A stretch of DNA of 64,000 nt from Streptococcus porcinus (GCF_900475415.1 NZ_LS483388.1:854001-918000), one strand, 5' to 3'. Shown: positions 38,314 to 47,589, counted from the stretch's first letter. Numbers and translations are program-made. The notes: generated from the sequence alone by a model not told the origin.

Positions 38314-39549
38314 ATGAAAAAAATTGCGGTAGCGGGTACTGGATATGTTGGGCTTTCGATGGCGGTCCTTTTGGCTCAACATCATCAGGTAACAGCGGTT
38401 GATATTATTCCTGAAAAAGTGGAGATGATTAATCAAAAACAATCTCCTATTCAAGATAAGGAAATTGAAGAGTTTTTGGCGACAAAAAACTTGCATTTAA
38501 AAGCAACTCTAGACGCTCATGAGGCTTATGTAGATGCGGAATTTGTTATTATTGCTGCGCCAACAAATTATGATAGCAAGCGTGATTTCTTTGATACTAG
38601 TACTGTAGAATCAGTTATTGAAGCTGTTTTGGCTGTTAATAAAGATGCCGTTATGGTTATCAAATCGACGATTCCAGTTGGTTATACAGAAAGTGTTAGA
38701 GAAAAATATCATACAACAAATATCATTTTTAGTCCTGAGTTCTTAAGAGAGTCTCGCGCCTTATATGACAACTTATATCCAAGTCGGATTATAGTTGGAA
38801 CAGATAAAGATGATTTTGACCTGACAGATAAGGCAATTGCCTTTGCTAACTTGTTGCAAGAGGGAGCTATTAAAGAAGACATTGACACTTTAATTATGGG
38901 ATTTACGGAAGCAGAAGCTGTTAAGTTATTTTCAAATACCTACCTTGCCTTACGTGTGTCCTATTTTAATGAGTTAGACACTTATGCTGAAAGTAAAGGG
39001 CTTGATACTAAATCAATTATTGAGGGTGTTGGTCTTGACCCCCGTATCGGTAGTCATTACAATAATCCGTCATTTGGTTACGGTGGTTACTGTCTGCCTA
39101 AAGACACCAAGCAACTTTTAGCCAACTATAAAGATGTTCCACAAAATATGATGACGGCTATTGTTGAAAGTAATCGTACTCGTAAAGATTATATTGCTGA
39201 TAGAGTGCTTGAGATGGCTGGTGCTTACCAAGGATCAAGCGATTACAACCCTGAAAAAGAAAAAGATATTACGATTGGGGTTTACCGCCTCACCATGAAG
39301 AGTAATAGTGATAATTTCAGGCAATCTTCGATTCAAGGTATTATGAAACGAATCAAAGCTAAAGGTGCTAAAGTTATTATTTTTGAACCAAGTTTAGATC
39401 AATCTGTTACATTTTTCGGAAGTCAGATTATCAATAATTTAGATGAGTTTAAGAAAAAATCGCAAGCCATCATTGCCAATCGTTATGATTCAAACTTGGA
39501 TGATGTTAAAGGTAAGGTCTATACTCGAGACTTGTTCCACCGTGACTAA
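38314..39549 (+). CDS. ugd: UDP-glucose 6-dehydrogenase
   Basis: A 411-residue NAD-dependent enzyme that oxidises UDP-glucose to UDP-glucuronate. [24 protein letters not shown] at the N terminus is the NAD fold; the catalytic Cys lies in [14 protein letters not shown] near residue 258; [10 protein letters not shown] near 145 and [14 protein letters not shown] near 230 are substrate motifs. It is the last gene of the cps operon; a weak intergenic region follows before the next gene. Confidence 0.95.
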   Translation: MKKIAVAGTGYVGLSMAVLLAQHHQVTAVDIIPEKVEMINQKQSPIQDKEIEEFLATKNLHLKATLDAHEAYVDAEFVIIAAPTNYDSKRDFFDTSTVESVIEAVLAVNKDAVMVIKSTIPVGYTESVREKYHTTNIIFSPEFLRESRALYDNLYPSRIIVGTDKDDFDLTDKAIAFANLLQEGAIKEDIDTLIMGFTEAEAVKLFSNTYLALRVSYFNELDTYAESKGLDTKSIIEGVGLDPRIGSHYNNPSFGYGGYCLPKDTKQLLANYKDVPQNMMTAIVESNRTRKDYIADRVLEMAGAYQGSSDYNPEKEKDITIGVYRLTMKSNSDNFRQSSIQGIMKRIKAKGAKVIIFEPSLDQSVTFFGSQIINNLDEFKKKSQAIIANRYDSNLDDVKGKVYTRDLFHRD

Positions 39550-39660
39550 AGCTTGCTATTCTCACCTAATTATTATGCATTAGCATTGCCCTTTTAATTT
39601 TCTTGTGTTATATTTATAATATAGTTTTTGAGCGAAGTGTATGGTAAAGGATGGTGTCGT

Positions 39661-40221
39661 ATGAGTGTAACTGAACAAGATGGTCACAAAGTTTTAATTC
39701 AAAAATTATTGGTCAGTATTCACTATTTGACACTGTTTAAGGATGAGTTATTACTAGTCGAAAAAACGCCTTCTATTTTAGGAGAAAATTTTCCGCCGGC
39801 CCTTGTCCAGTCTGAATTAGGAGATATCGTTACAGCCATCAATGGATTGGATTTCCAGCAGCGCTTGATAGAATCCACTTTTTGGTACGAAGAAAAAGCC
39901 TTCAAATTAATGAATAAAACGCTTCAGATTGTTGATAAATGGGTAAAGGGTTTGGATGATTTGATTTCATTGTGTCAATCAAAAGAAGTTTTTCAAGCAA
40001 TCTTGGGCGATAACCGGATTCGGGTCTTTGGGGTTTTGATTGATGTCTTTTCTTCTTTGAAAATCATTTCGATGTCCTTAAAAGAAGTACCTGTACCGCC
40101 AGTTCTTTATGAGCAAATCAAGATGGTCAATATTGAAGAAGAAGCTTTCCGTAAGCACTACCATAGTCCCAAACAGATGGCTCCTGAAACTCAATTTAGT
40201 CCGGAACACATACAAGGATAA
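39661..40221 (+). CDS. Unrecognised helical protein
   Basis: A 186-residue protein that I do not recognise. It is soluble, without signal or membrane segment, and looks mostly helical: two long amphipathic stretches at about 10-60 and 70-130, then a Pro/Gln-rich tail. The frame is open from GTG or TTG codons at 39628, but AAAGGATG at 39646-39653 supports the ATG at 39661. TATAAT at 39615-39620 could be its -10. It stands between the capsule locus and the pyr genes and ends at a terminator, so it seems independent of both. Confidence 0.7.
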   Translation: MSVTEQDGHKVLIQKLLVSIHYLTLFKDELLLVEKTPSILGENFPPALVQSELGDIVTAINGLDFQQRLIESTFWYEEKAFKLMNKTLQIVDKWVKGLDDLISLCQSKEVFQAILGDNRIRVFGVLIDVFSSLKIISMSLKEVPVPPVLYEQIKMVNIEEEAFRKHYHSPKQMAPETQFSPEHIQG

Positions 40222-40226
40222 AAATC

Positions 40227-40252
40227 AAGTCTTGCTTTTAGCAGGGCTTTTT
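40227..40252 (+). terminator. Terminator before the pyrFE unit
   Basis: AAGTCTTGCT pairs with AGCAGGGCTT (two G-T pairs), followed by a short T run. Confidence 0.75.
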
Positions 40253-40307
40253 GAGTAGACTACTTATACATTTCCCTATGTCTTTTGTTAGAAAGTTAAC
40301 CATTTTT

Positions 40308-40336
40308 TTGACACTTCTTTTTAAATAAGATATAAT
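40308..40336 (+). promoter_or_regulatory. Promoter of pyrFE
   Basis: Perfect consensus: TTGACA at 40308-40313, 17-base spacer, TATAAT at 40331-40336. Confidence 0.9.
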
Positions 40337-40350
40337 AGCAAAAATAGCAT

Positions 40351-40452
40351 ACCTTTAACAAGTCCAGAGAGGCTTCAAGGTTAAAATAGTAAAAGTAAGA
40401 GCGGTTTGCTCGCTATTTTCTGTAACCTTACTCTCTGAGAGTAAGGTTTTTT
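40351..40452 (+). promoter_or_regulatory. PyrR-binding transcription attenuator of pyrFE
   Basis: The leader contains the PyrR-recognition loop AGTCCAGAGAGGCTT at 40361-40375 within an ACCTT/AAGGT stem (anti-antiterminator). An antiterminator can form between 40377-40389 and 40413-40429 (AAGGTTAAAATAG with CTATTTT...AACCTT). The terminator stem is AACCTTACTCTC / GAGAGTAAGGTT at 40424-40448, followed by TTTTTT. In Bacillus and Streptococcus, UMP-bound PyrR stabilises the first hairpin so transcription stops when pyrimidines are plentiful. Confidence 0.92.
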
Positions 40453-40470
40453 GTGTAGAAAGGAAGTTAA

Positions 40471-41163
40471 ATGTTTGAAAAGCGTCCCATTATTGCGTTA
40501 GATTTTTCGGGTTTTGAAGAAGTGAAACTCTTTTTAAAGGTTTTCCCTGAGGAGGAAAAATTATATGTCAAAGTTGGAATGGAACTTTATTATGCTGTCG
40601 GTCCAGAAATAGTTTACTATATTAAGTCTTTAGGGCACAGTGTTTTCCTTGATTTAAAATTACATGATATTCCACATACGGTCAAAGCCACGATGCAAGT
40701 TCTGGCTAAGATGAGAATTGATATGACTACTGTACACGCTGCTGGTGGAATAGAGATGCTGAAAGCTGCATGTGAGGGACTTGGTCAAGAAACTCGGTTA
40801 ATAGCTGTCACCCAATTAACCTCAACTAGTGAAGAAGAGATGCGTCAGAACCAGAATATTCAAACCTCATTACTTGAATCGGTACTTCATTATGCTAAAG
40901 GAGCAGTCACATCTCAACTCGATGGTGTGGTTTGTTCAGCTCATGAAGTTAAGGCAATTAAAGAAGTGGCACCCGAGGGATTTATTTGTGTAACGCCAGG
41001 TATCCGACCGGAAGGAGCAGAGATTGGAGATCAAAAGCGTGTGGTGACGCCTAAAGAAGCAAAAATAATGGGAAGTAACTATATTGTTGTGGGTAGGCCT
41101 ATTACCCGAGCTCAAAACCCTTGGAAGGCCTATCAAGCTATCAAGAAGGAATGGAATGCCTAA
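40471..41163 (+). CDS. pyrF: Orotidine 5'-phosphate decarboxylase
   Basis: A 230-residue TIM-barrel enzyme catalysing the last step of UMP synthesis. IIALDFSG at residue 7, the catalytic Asp-Lys array [13 protein letters not shown] near 60, and [21 protein letters not shown] near 180 with the phosphate-binding Gly-Arg-Pro-Ile near 212 are all present. AAAGGAAG precedes the ATG. Expression is under the PyrR attenuator just upstream. Confidence 0.97.
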   Translation: MFEKRPIIALDFSGFEEVKLFLKVFPEEEKLYVKVGMELYYAVGPEIVYYIKSLGHSVFLDLKLHDIPHTVKATMQVLAKMRIDMTTVHAAGGIEMLKAACEGLGQETRLIAVTQLTSTSEEEMRQNQNIQTSLLESVLHYAKGAVTSQLDGVVCSAHEVKAIKEVAPEGFICVTPGIRPEGAEIGDQKRVVTPKEAKIMGSNYIVVGRPITRAQNPWKAYQAIKKEWNA

Positions 41164-41195
41164 AAGCATTTTTGAAGAGAAATGAGGAGAATAAG

Positions 41196-41828
41196 ATGAC
41201 TTTAGCTAAACAAATTGCTACTGAATTATTAGAGATTAGAGCTGTTTCTTTAAAGCCTGAACAGCCTTTTACCTGGGCTTCAGGCATAAAATCACCAATC
41301 TATACAGATAATCGGATTACTCTTTCGTATCCCAAAACACGAACCTTAATTGAAGATGGCTTCGTAGAAATTATTAAAAGGCACTATCCTGAGGTAGATA
41401 TCATCGCAGGAACGGCGACAGCAGGTATTCCACACGGTGCTATAGTTGCTGATAAAATGAATCTGCCTTTTGCTTATATTCGTAGTAAGCCAAAAGAGCA
41501 TGGCGTAGGTAATCAGATTGAAGGACATATTGAAAAGGGACAAAAGATGGTTATCATTGAAGACTTGATTTCAACTGGCGGTTCAGTTCTTGATGCTGCT
41601 GCCGCAGCTATTCGAGAAGGAGTAGAAGTACTTGGAGTCGTTGCAATCTTCACTTATGAATTGCCAAAGGCCAAAGCCAACTTTGATAAGACAGGTATCA
41701 AGTGTCAGACTTTGTCTAACTACTCCCTATTAATCCAAGTAGCCAAAGAAAATGGCTTTATTAATGCTGAAGGCTTGGCTTTGCTAGAAAAATTCCAAGA
41801 AGACCAGGAAAATTGGCAAATGAAATAA
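41196..41828 (+). CDS. pyrE: Orotate phosphoribosyltransferase
   Basis: A 210-residue enzyme joining orotate to PRPP. The PRPP loop is [13 protein letters not shown] near residue 118, and [16 protein letters not shown] near 25 is the orotate site. The frame runs upstream into pyrF, but GAGGAGA at 41184-41190 defines the ATG at 41196. It follows pyrF in one operon and its product is PyrF's substrate. Confidence 0.97.
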   Translation: MTLAKQIATELLEIRAVSLKPEQPFTWASGIKSPIYTDNRITLSYPKTRTLIEDGFVEIIKRHYPEVDIIAGTATAGIPHGAIVADKMNLPFAYIRSKPKEHGVGNQIEGHIEKGQKMVIIEDLISTGGSVLDAAAAAIREGVEVLGVVAIFTYELPKAKANFDKTGIKCQTLSNYSLLIQVAKENGFINAEGLALLEKFQEDQENWQMK

Positions 41829-41873
41829 AGGATTTTGTTTTTGAATGTTCGTCACTTTTTTCATGATATAATG

Positions 41874-41882
41874 AGTAGAAAA
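41874..41882 (+). promoter_or_regulatory. Extended -10 promoter of the GNAT gene
   Basis: TG-A-TATAAT at 41874-41882, 18 bases before the next ATG and just upstream of AAGGAAGGAG; no good -35 is seen. The spacing to the start is short. Confidence 0.45.
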
Positions 41883-41900
41883 GGAAGGAGAAGCTTTTGC

Positions 41901-42659
41901 ATGACTTATAAAACTCTTTTAACTGACTATAGTCAGGTTTACCGAGACACGGATCGTTTTTATCATTTTAAAGATTCTGATTTGAAAACTCGCTATTATT
42001 CAAATTATCTTGATTACAAAATTTTACCCCGTTTAGAGCAGTTAAGTGCAGATTTAGCCTATCTGAGAGAAGAGCAAAAAGATTACCCTCTAGACTACGC
42101 AATGGTCTTTTTTCCTGAAAATGCTGAACTTCCGGAAAACATAAAAGCCTACTTGAAAGCTGAACAGTTTGAGATTGAAAAGCACATTATTTTTAGCACT
42201 CCTATAAGTCGTTTAAAGCTTAGTCAAAAGGTAATTGATGGTATTACTATTGAGAGATTAAGTGAGCGGCTTTTCAGGGATTACCTTGATTATAAATATC
42301 AACAGCGCTTAGTTTATGGCGAAAACTTTGCTAAAGAAATGCATGTCTGGGATCAAGTCCACCTTCCTGAAAAAGGGTCTGAAATTTTGATTGCACGAGA
42401 TGATCAGGATATTATTGGAGATGTAACGGCTTGGCATTATGGTGACTATATTGAGATGGATGATTTTAGTGTTTTAGAAAACTATCGTGAAAAGGGAATT
42501 GGCTCTGCTCTACAAAAAGAAGCTAGTAAGGGATTTCAATATGCTATCCTCATTTCTGAAGAAGTAAACCGTCAAATGTATGAACACCAAGGCTATGAGG
42601 AAGTAGCTCATTACTGGGTGGGTACTCGCAAAGAGGAGAGTCATAAAAAGAAGGACTAG
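41901..42659 (+). CDS. GNAT family N-acetyltransferase-like protein
   Basis: A 252-residue protein. The C-terminal half is a GNAT fold: IEMDDFSVLENYREKGIGSALQKEASKGFQ near residue 185 contains the acetyl-CoA loop (R-x-x-G-I-G), followed by EEVNRQMYEHQGYEEV. The N-terminal half (YRDTDRFYHFKDSDLKTRYYSNYLDYKIL) may be a degenerate second GNAT domain. Substrate unknown. The frame is open upstream, but AAGGAAGGAG at 41881-41890 fixes the ATG at 41901. Confidence 0.85.
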   Translation: MTYKTLLTDYSQVYRDTDRFYHFKDSDLKTRYYSNYLDYKILPRLEQLSADLAYLREEQKDYPLDYAMVFFPENAELPENIKAYLKAEQFEIEKHIIFSTPISRLKLSQKVIDGITIERLSERLFRDYLDYKYQQRLVYGENFAKEMHVWDQVHLPEKGSEILIARDDQDIIGDVTAWHYGDYIEMDDFSVLENYREKGIGSALQKEASKGFQYAILISEEVNRQMYEHQGYEEVAHYWVGTRKEESHKKKD

Positions 42660-42781
42660 CTTATCTGTTACCTTAACTCGGAGTATTGTTTAACATAACA
42701 CTATGAGAAGAGAGGTTTAATGACCTTAAAAAGCGATTATTATTGAAATCCAAGCCCACTTTTTAAGAAGTTGTACTTATT

Positions 42782-42810
42782 TTGATTTAAAAGAAAAAGT
42801 GGTTTATACT
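42782..42810 (+). promoter_or_regulatory. Promoter of the amidase gene
   Basis: TTGATT at 42782-42787, 17-base spacer, TATACT at 42805-42810; CGGAGAG follows before the ATG at 42843. Confidence 0.65.
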
Positions 42811-42842
42811 AAAGCGAGATCAATTTAGCCGGAGAGTACAGA

Positions 42843-44300
42843 ATGAAAACATTTAAAGATGCAAGTGAAATGGCCCATGCTGTCAGAACACGCCGAGTAA
42901 CACCACTAGAACTAGTAGAAGATACAATTGCCAAAGCCAACAAAGTTAATCCTGATTTAAATGCGATTGTGTCAACGCGGTATGAAGAGGCGCGTGAAGA
43001 AGCTAGGAGTCGTGATTTTTCTAATTTGCCCTTTGCAGGTGTTCCTATTTTTATTAAAGATTTAGGGCAGAATTTGCCTGGCTCTTTAGCTACTTCAGGG
43101 TCCGTCCTTTTTCAAAAGAACTATGCAACTGTGACTAGTCATTATGTTCAGAAATTGCGAGACTTAGGTTTTATTATTTTAGGAAAAACCAATGTCCCAG
43201 AATTTGGTTTTAAAAATATTAGCGATAGTAAAGCGAATGGTACAGTCAATCTGCCCTTTGATCTTACGCGCAATGCGGGAGGATCGTCCGGCGGAGCAGC
43301 TGCTTTGATAGCAGCAGGAGTAACGGTCATCTCAGCAGCTAGCGATGGAGGTGGCTCGATACGAATCCCTGCTTCCTTTAATGGTCTGATTGGTTTAAAA
43401 CCTAGTCGGGGGCGTATTCCGACGGGGCCTGAATCCTACCGTAGTTGGCAAGGAGCATCAGTTCATTTTGCTTTAACCAAATCAGTGAGAGATACAAAAA
43501 ACTTACTGTTCCATCTGCAGGAGTGTCAACTTGAAGGGCCTTTTCCCTTACCTCTACTAAGCGAGGATGTACTTTTTAATGCAAAATCTGTTCCGCTAAA
43601 AATTGCTCTATTAAGTAATGAAGTAGACGGAAGCCCTTTTTCAGATGAAGTTAACAAGGCCTTAGGAGAGGTAGTGAGCTTTTTAGAAAATAATGGTCAT
43701 ACGATAACTTCTATTAATCGTCTACCCTTTGATATGGAAGCCCTGATTGATTCTTATTACTTTATGAATGCAGCTGAGACAGCAGCCATGTTTGACGAGA
43801 TTGAGCAAGCAATCAAACGCCCGCTTACAAAAGATGATATGGAGACAATGACCTGGGCCATTTATCAAGCAGGCCAGAATTTAAAAGCTAAAGATTATTC
43901 TAAGGTTATTTCTGAGTGGGACTTCTATAGTGCTTGTATGGCTAACTTTCATAAGGAATATGACTTGTTAATAACACCAACAACGCATGACATTGCTCCT
44001 AAGCATAGGCAACTTGACCCAAACCCTGACTTGATGGCAAAGTTGTCTCAGGCTGAAGGCTATACGAGCAAAGAACAATTGCAGCTAGTTAAAGAGATGT
44101 TTCAAAAAGGTCTAGCACTCAATCCCTATACCCCACTTGCTAATCTAACGGGACAGCCAGCAATAACCTTACCTCTTTCCTTGGTTAAGGATAAATACCC
44201 ATTAGGTATTCAATTTATAGCGGCAAAGGGTCGTGAAGACTTACTTTTACAAATAGCATCGCTCTTTGAAGAAGCTGGACAATTTAAAATGAAAATCTAA
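42843..44300 (+). CDS. Amidase signature family hydrolase
   Basis: A 485-residue enzyme of the amidase signature family (relatives of GatA). The Ser-cisSer-Lys triad is visible: Lys in PIFIKDLGQ near residue 77, cis-Ser and nucleophile Ser in NAGGSSGGAAAL near 145 and SDGGGSIRIPASF near 170. It lacks the gatC/gatB context, so it is a free-standing amide hydrolase with unknown substrate. It has its own promoter and is closed by a terminator. Confidence 0.88.
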   Translation: MKTFKDASEMAHAVRTRRVTPLELVEDTIAKANKVNPDLNAIVSTRYEEAREEARSRDFSNLPFAGVPIFIKDLGQNLPGSLATSGSVLFQKNYATVTSHYVQKLRDLGFIILGKTNVPEFGFKNISDSKANGTVNLPFDLTRNAGGSSGGAAALIAAGVTVISAASDGGGSIRIPASFNGLIGLKPSRGRIPTGPESYRSWQGASVHFALTKSVRDTKNLLFHLQECQLEGPFPLPLLSEDVLFNAKSVPLKIALLSNEVDGSPFSDEVNKALGEVVSFLENNGHTITSINRLPFDMEALIDSYYFMNAAETAAMFDEIEQAIKRPLTKDDMETMTWAIYQAGQNLKAKDYSKVISEWDFYSACMANFHKEYDLLITPTTHDIAPKHRQLDPNPDLMAKLSQAEGYTSKEQLQLVKEMFQKGLALNPYTPLANLTGQPAITLPLSLVKDKYPLGIQFIAAKGREDLLLQIASLFEEAGQFKMKI

Positions 44301-44308
44301 TATATAAT

Positions 44309-44346
44309 ACAAAGAGAATCTATTATAGGTTAGGTTCTCTTTGTTT
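44309..44346 (+). terminator. Terminator after the amidase gene
   Basis: ACAAAGAGAATC pairs with GGTTCTCTTTGT across a 12-base loop. Confidence 0.75.
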
Positions 44347-44353
44347 GTAAGCA

Positions 44354-44381
44354 TTGTCATGACTGAAACAAAGGGTATAAT
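44354..44381 (+). promoter_or_regulatory. Promoter of the amino-acid ABC genes
   Basis: TTGTCA at 44354-44359, 16-base spacer, TATAAT at 44376-44381. Confidence 0.65.
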
Positions 44382-44420
44382 GGTATACTAAACTTATTAA
44401 AAAAAGGAGTGTTTTTTCTA

Positions 44421-45269
44421 ATGAAAAAAATCTATACATATATCGCTTTAGCTTTTTCAGTTTTTGTTTTAACGGCTTGCGCCTCAAAAAAAGATGACCA
44501 AGGTCAGGCTCAATGGAATAAAATTGAGAAGAAGGGTGAACTGAAAGTAGCAACCTCAGGAACTCTTTTTCCACAATCATTCCATGATAAGAAGAATAAG
44601 TTAACAGGCTATGATGTTGAAATCATCAAAGAAGTTGGGAAACGCTTAGGACTTAAGGTTAAGTTCACTGAGATGGGGGTTGATGGCATGCTTTCAGCTC
44701 TTAATAGTGGTCAGGTTGATATAGCAGGATATTCCATTGAAAAGGATAGTAAGAATGCAAAGAAATTCTTGTACACTAATGCCCATAAATATTCCTTTGG
44801 TTCGATGATTGTCCGCCAATCAGATGATTCTGGAATTAAATCATTGAAGGATTTAAAAGGTAAAAAAGCTGCGGGAGCTTCGACAACTTCATATATGAAA
44901 GTGGCTAAGAAGTTTGGCGCTAAGTTAGTTATCTATGATAATGTGACTAACGATGTTTATCTAGAGGATGTCGCTAATGGCAGAACTGACGTTATTTTAA
45001 ATGATTTCTATCTTCAATCAATGGCAAGTAAAGCCCTTCCTGACATTCCTGTGAAAGTCTTAAAAGGTGTTTATTACAACCCTTCAGAATCAAACTTTGC
45101 TATTAAGTTAGGGAATGAAAAACTTCAGAAGAAAGTAAACCAAACCTTAGCAGAAATGAAAAAAGATGGGACTTTAACTAAATTATCTAAAGAATTTTTT
45201 GCTGGTCAAGACGTATCAAAAGAGAAAAAATATGACTTTAAAAAAATTGACGTTTCAGACGTTGACTAA
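44421..45269 (+). CDS. Amino-acid ABC transporter substrate-binding lipoprotein
   Basis: A 282-residue family 3 solute-binding protein. A signal peptide with lipobox LTAC places the lipid-modified Cys at residue 20, so the protein is anchored outside the membrane. LTGYDVEIIKEVGKRLGLKVKF near 60 and MLSALNSGQVDIAG near 90 are typical of polar-amino-acid binding proteins. The ATG at 44421 is chosen by AAAGGAG at 44403-44409. Ligand unknown. Confidence 0.9.
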   Translation: MKKIYTYIALAFSVFVLTACASKKDDQGQAQWNKIEKKGELKVATSGTLFPQSFHDKKNKLTGYDVEIIKEVGKRLGLKVKFTEMGVDGMLSALNSGQVDIAGYSIEKDSKNAKKFLYTNAHKYSFGSMIVRQSDDSGIKSLKDLKGKKAAGASTTSYMKVAKKFGAKLVIYDNVTNDVYLEDVANGRTDVILNDFYLQSMASKALPDIPVKVLKGVYYNPSESNFAIKLGNEKLQKKVNQTLAEMKKDGTLTKLSKEFFAGQDVSKEKKYDFKKIDVSDVD

Positions 45270-45289
45270 TTAGAAATGGACAGTTGCCG

Positions 45290-45952
45290 ATGAAATTTAT
45301 TAATTTTCAATTAATGAAAGACAGTCTCTGGTTTGTACTTTCGGGACTACCATATACTATCGGAATCTCGGCACTGAGTTTTTTAACTGGTATCAGTTTG
45401 GGGATTCTGTTAGCTATCCTCGGAAGATCACGACATGGCTTTTTCAGAAGAATTGTGAAGGTTTATGTCTCAATCATGCGTGGTGTCCCTATGATTGTCG
45501 TGTTATTTATGTTGTATTTTGGAATGCCCTATTTTAACCTGCAATTACCAGCCCTGCTTTGTGCTTATATTGGCTTTAGTTTGGTGAGTTCGGCTTATAT
45601 TTCAGAGATATTTAGATCTTCTATTAATGCTGTCGCCTTAGGTCAATGGGAAGCAGCCAAAGCGCTGGGTTTGCCTCAAAAAACTGTCATAAAAAAGGTT
45701 ATCTTACCGCAGGCTATTCGAATTGCTATTCCGCCACTTGGAAACATTGTTATTGATATGATAAAAAGTTCATCACTAGCAGCAATGATTACGGTTCCTG
45801 ATATTTTTCAAAATGCCAAAATTGTTGGTGGTAGGGAATGGGATTATATGTCCATGTATATTTTAGTGGCTTTCATTTATTGGTCCCTTTGTTATTTATT
45901 CGAAAATTTTCAAGCCTATCTTGAATGGAAATTACGGCTTCCAAATGAATAA
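45290..45952 (+). CDS. Amino-acid ABC transporter permease
   Basis: A 220-residue HisM/GlnP-type permease with about five membrane helices. The EAA loop that contacts the ATPase is WEAAKALGLPQKTVIKKVILPQAIRIAIPPLGN near residue 120. It should form the channel for the lipoprotein encoded just upstream. No ATP-binding subunit is present on either side: the next gene is ung. An in-frame TTG at 45284 is an alternative start; neither has a strong ribosome site. Confidence 0.9.
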   Translation: MKFINFQLMKDSLWFVLSGLPYTIGISALSFLTGISLGILLAILGRSRHGFFRRIVKVYVSIMRGVPMIVVLFMLYFGMPYFNLQLPALLCAYIGFSLVSSAYISEIFRSSINAVALGQWEAAKALGLPQKTVIKKVILPQAIRIAIPPLGNIVIDMIKSSSLAAMITVPDIFQNAKIVGGREWDYMSMYILVAFIYWSLCYLFENFQAYLEWKLRLPNE

Positions 45953-45961
45953 AAAGAGTTT

Positions 45962-45993
45962 AACCTCAGAAATCACCGATTTCTGAGGTTTTT
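45962..45993 (+). terminator. Terminator after the ABC permease gene
   Basis: AACCTCAGAAAT pairs with ATTTCTGAGGTT with a small loop and is followed by TTTTT. Confidence 0.92.
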
Positions 45994-46060
45994 GCCTGTA
46001 AAATATGCTAAAATATGAGCTAAAGAAATGAAATTTTTTGCTCTAGAAGAAAGGTAGTTT

Positions 46061-46714
46061 ATGAAACATTCAACTTGGCATAAGATGATAAAAGCATCTC
46101 TTCCTGATGATTATTTTGCTAAAATCAATCACTTTTTAGATCAGGCTTATCAATCAGGAACAATCTATCCTAAACGTGAAAATGTTTTTCGTTCCCTAGT
46201 CGAGACGCCTTATGAAGAAACAAAAGTTGTCATTTTAGGTCAGGACCCTTATCATGGCCCTAGACAAGCGCAAGGTCTATCCTTCTCTGTGCCAGATGAC
46301 TTACCAGCACCTCCGTCTCTTCAAAACATGTTAAAGGAACTAGAGACTGATATAGGACTGCGAGATCATCATGATTTATTGCCTTGGGCAAAGCAAGGAG
46401 TGCTTTTATTGAATGCTTGTTTGACCGTGCCTGAACATCAGGCAAATGGGCATGCAGGGCTTATTTGGGAACCTTTTACAGATGCTGTTATCAAGGTTGC
46501 TAATAGCAAGGAAACCCCTGTAGTTTTTATCTTATGGGGAGGATATGCTAGGAAAAAGAAAACATTGATTACCAATCCAAAGCATTTGGTGATTGAAAGT
46601 GCTCACCCCAGTCCTTTATCAGCCTATCGTGGCTTTTTTGGTAGCCAACCTTATTCACGGGCTAACCATTTTCTTGAAGCTAATGGTCTTGCTCCTATTG
46701 ATTGGCTGTCCTAG
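46061..46714 (+). CDS. ung: Uracil-DNA glycosylase
   Basis: A 217-residue family 1 enzyme that removes uracil from [22 protein letters not shown] near residue 60 has the catalytic Asp, LLLNACLTV near 117 the uracil-binding Asn, and [23 protein letters not shown] near 183 the catalytic His and the DNA-intercalation loop. Full length. AGAAAGG precedes the ATG. Confidence 0.97.
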   Translation: MKHSTWHKMIKASLPDDYFAKINHFLDQAYQSGTIYPKRENVFRSLVETPYEETKVVILGQDPYHGPRQAQGLSFSVPDDLPAPPSLQNMLKELETDIGLRDHHDLLPWAKQGVLLLNACLTVPEHQANGHAGLIWEPFTDAVIKVANSKETPVVFILWGGYARKKKTLITNPKHLVIESAHPSPLSAYRGFFGSQPYSRANHFLEANGLAPIDWLS

Positions 46715-46811
46715 TATGATTTTTATAGAAGGTAGAGCTCATACTTGTTACTGATAGGTACCTAGTTTAGCAGTGATAAGATTAGTAGACGAAAAGTTTG
46801 TTAATAATTTA

Positions 46812-46841
46812 AAAATTCCCTATCGTTTGAAAGGGAATTTT
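46812..46841. terminator. Bidirectional terminator between ung and plsY
   Basis: AAAATTCCC pairs with GGGAATTTT across a 12-base loop, with T runs on both ends. Confidence 0.85.
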
Positions 46842-46848
46842 TTTGAGG

Positions 46849-47487
46849 TTATGATTTTTTTTGGTGGCTTAGGTTTAGTCCCCAAGGAACGAGATTTTCC
46901 TTTTTTGATCTAATGCGTTGGATGTTATCTTTATGACGATAAATAATGAGTACCGCTAGTGAGATGACGATAACAAGCAAGATAGGATCTGGTTGATTTA
47001 AGAGGAAATGTATCCTTGGGAAGAAAAGTACAGTAATAGCTGCAATAATGGCTGTACAGATACTTGATAGTGAGATCATACTGAATAGATAGAGAATGAC
47101 TAAAAAGATTATGGCAAGAAAAAGGACATAGAGTGGTGAGTAGCCAAGGATAACTCCAGCACTGGTTGCTACGGCCTTGCCTCCTTTAAATTTAGCAAAA
47201 AGAGGGAAGGTGTGTCCGACTACTGCAAAAAAACCAAAAATAATGGGTGATAAAAAGGTCACTCCAAAGATGATTGGCAGCAGGGTCGCAATAGTCCCTT
47301 TTAGGATATCAATTGCTAGGGTAGCAAGACCGGCCTTAATCCCTAAGATGCGAAAGGTATTGGTTGTGCCGGTATTGCCAGATCCGTGTTCTCTCAAATT
47401 AATATGATAAAAGTATTGGCCAATCCATAGTCCTGTAGGTATCGAGCCAAGGAGGTATGCAATAATAATTAAGAATGTTAGTTTCAT
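46849..47487 (-). CDS. plsY: Acyl-phosphate:glycerol-3-phosphate acyltransferase PlsY
   Basis: A 212-residue membrane enzyme with about five helices that makes lysophosphatidic acid from acyl phosphate. The three conserved cytosolic motifs are visible: [10 protein letters not shown] near 15, [12 protein letters not shown] near 33, and [23 protein letters not shown] near 92. It is divergent from parE. The start has no Shine-Dalgarno sequence, and an extended -10 box ends only seven bases upstream of the ATG. Confidence 0.96.
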   Translation of the reverse strand: MKLTFLIIIAYLLGSIPTGLWIGQYFYHINLREHGSGNTGTTNTFRILGIKAGLATLAIDILKGTIATLLPIIFGVTFLSPIIFGFFAVVGHTFPLFAKFKGGKAVATSAGVILGYSPLYVLFLAIIFLVILYLFSMISLSSICTAIIAAITVLFFPRIHFLLNQPDPILLVIVISLAVLIIYRHKDNIQRIRSKKENLVPWGLNLSHQKKS

Positions 47488-47494
47488 AATTTTT

Positions 47495-47503
47495 ATTATA
47501 CCA
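47495..47503 (-). promoter_or_regulatory. Extended -10 box immediately upstream of plsY
   Basis: On the minus strand TG-G-TATAAT occupies 47503-47495; the ATG of plsY is at 47487, so transcription would begin at or beside the start codon. Confidence 0.55.
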
Positions 47504-47560
47504 TAAAGCTTTTTTTAGATGAGGCAATCTCACTTAAATTTAGATAATAAAAAAATAACT

Positions 47561-47589
47561 TTGCAAAATTCTCAAAAAACTTGTAAGAT
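47561..47589 (+). promoter_or_regulatory. Probable parE promoter
   Basis: TTGCAA at 47561-47566 and TAAGAT at 47584-47589 with a 17-base spacer. Confidence 0.5.

Noticed and set aside
42660..42842. Possible RNA element between the GNAT gene and the amidase gene
   Set aside because: Only the amidase promoter and ribosome site could be supported; no stable structure was found.
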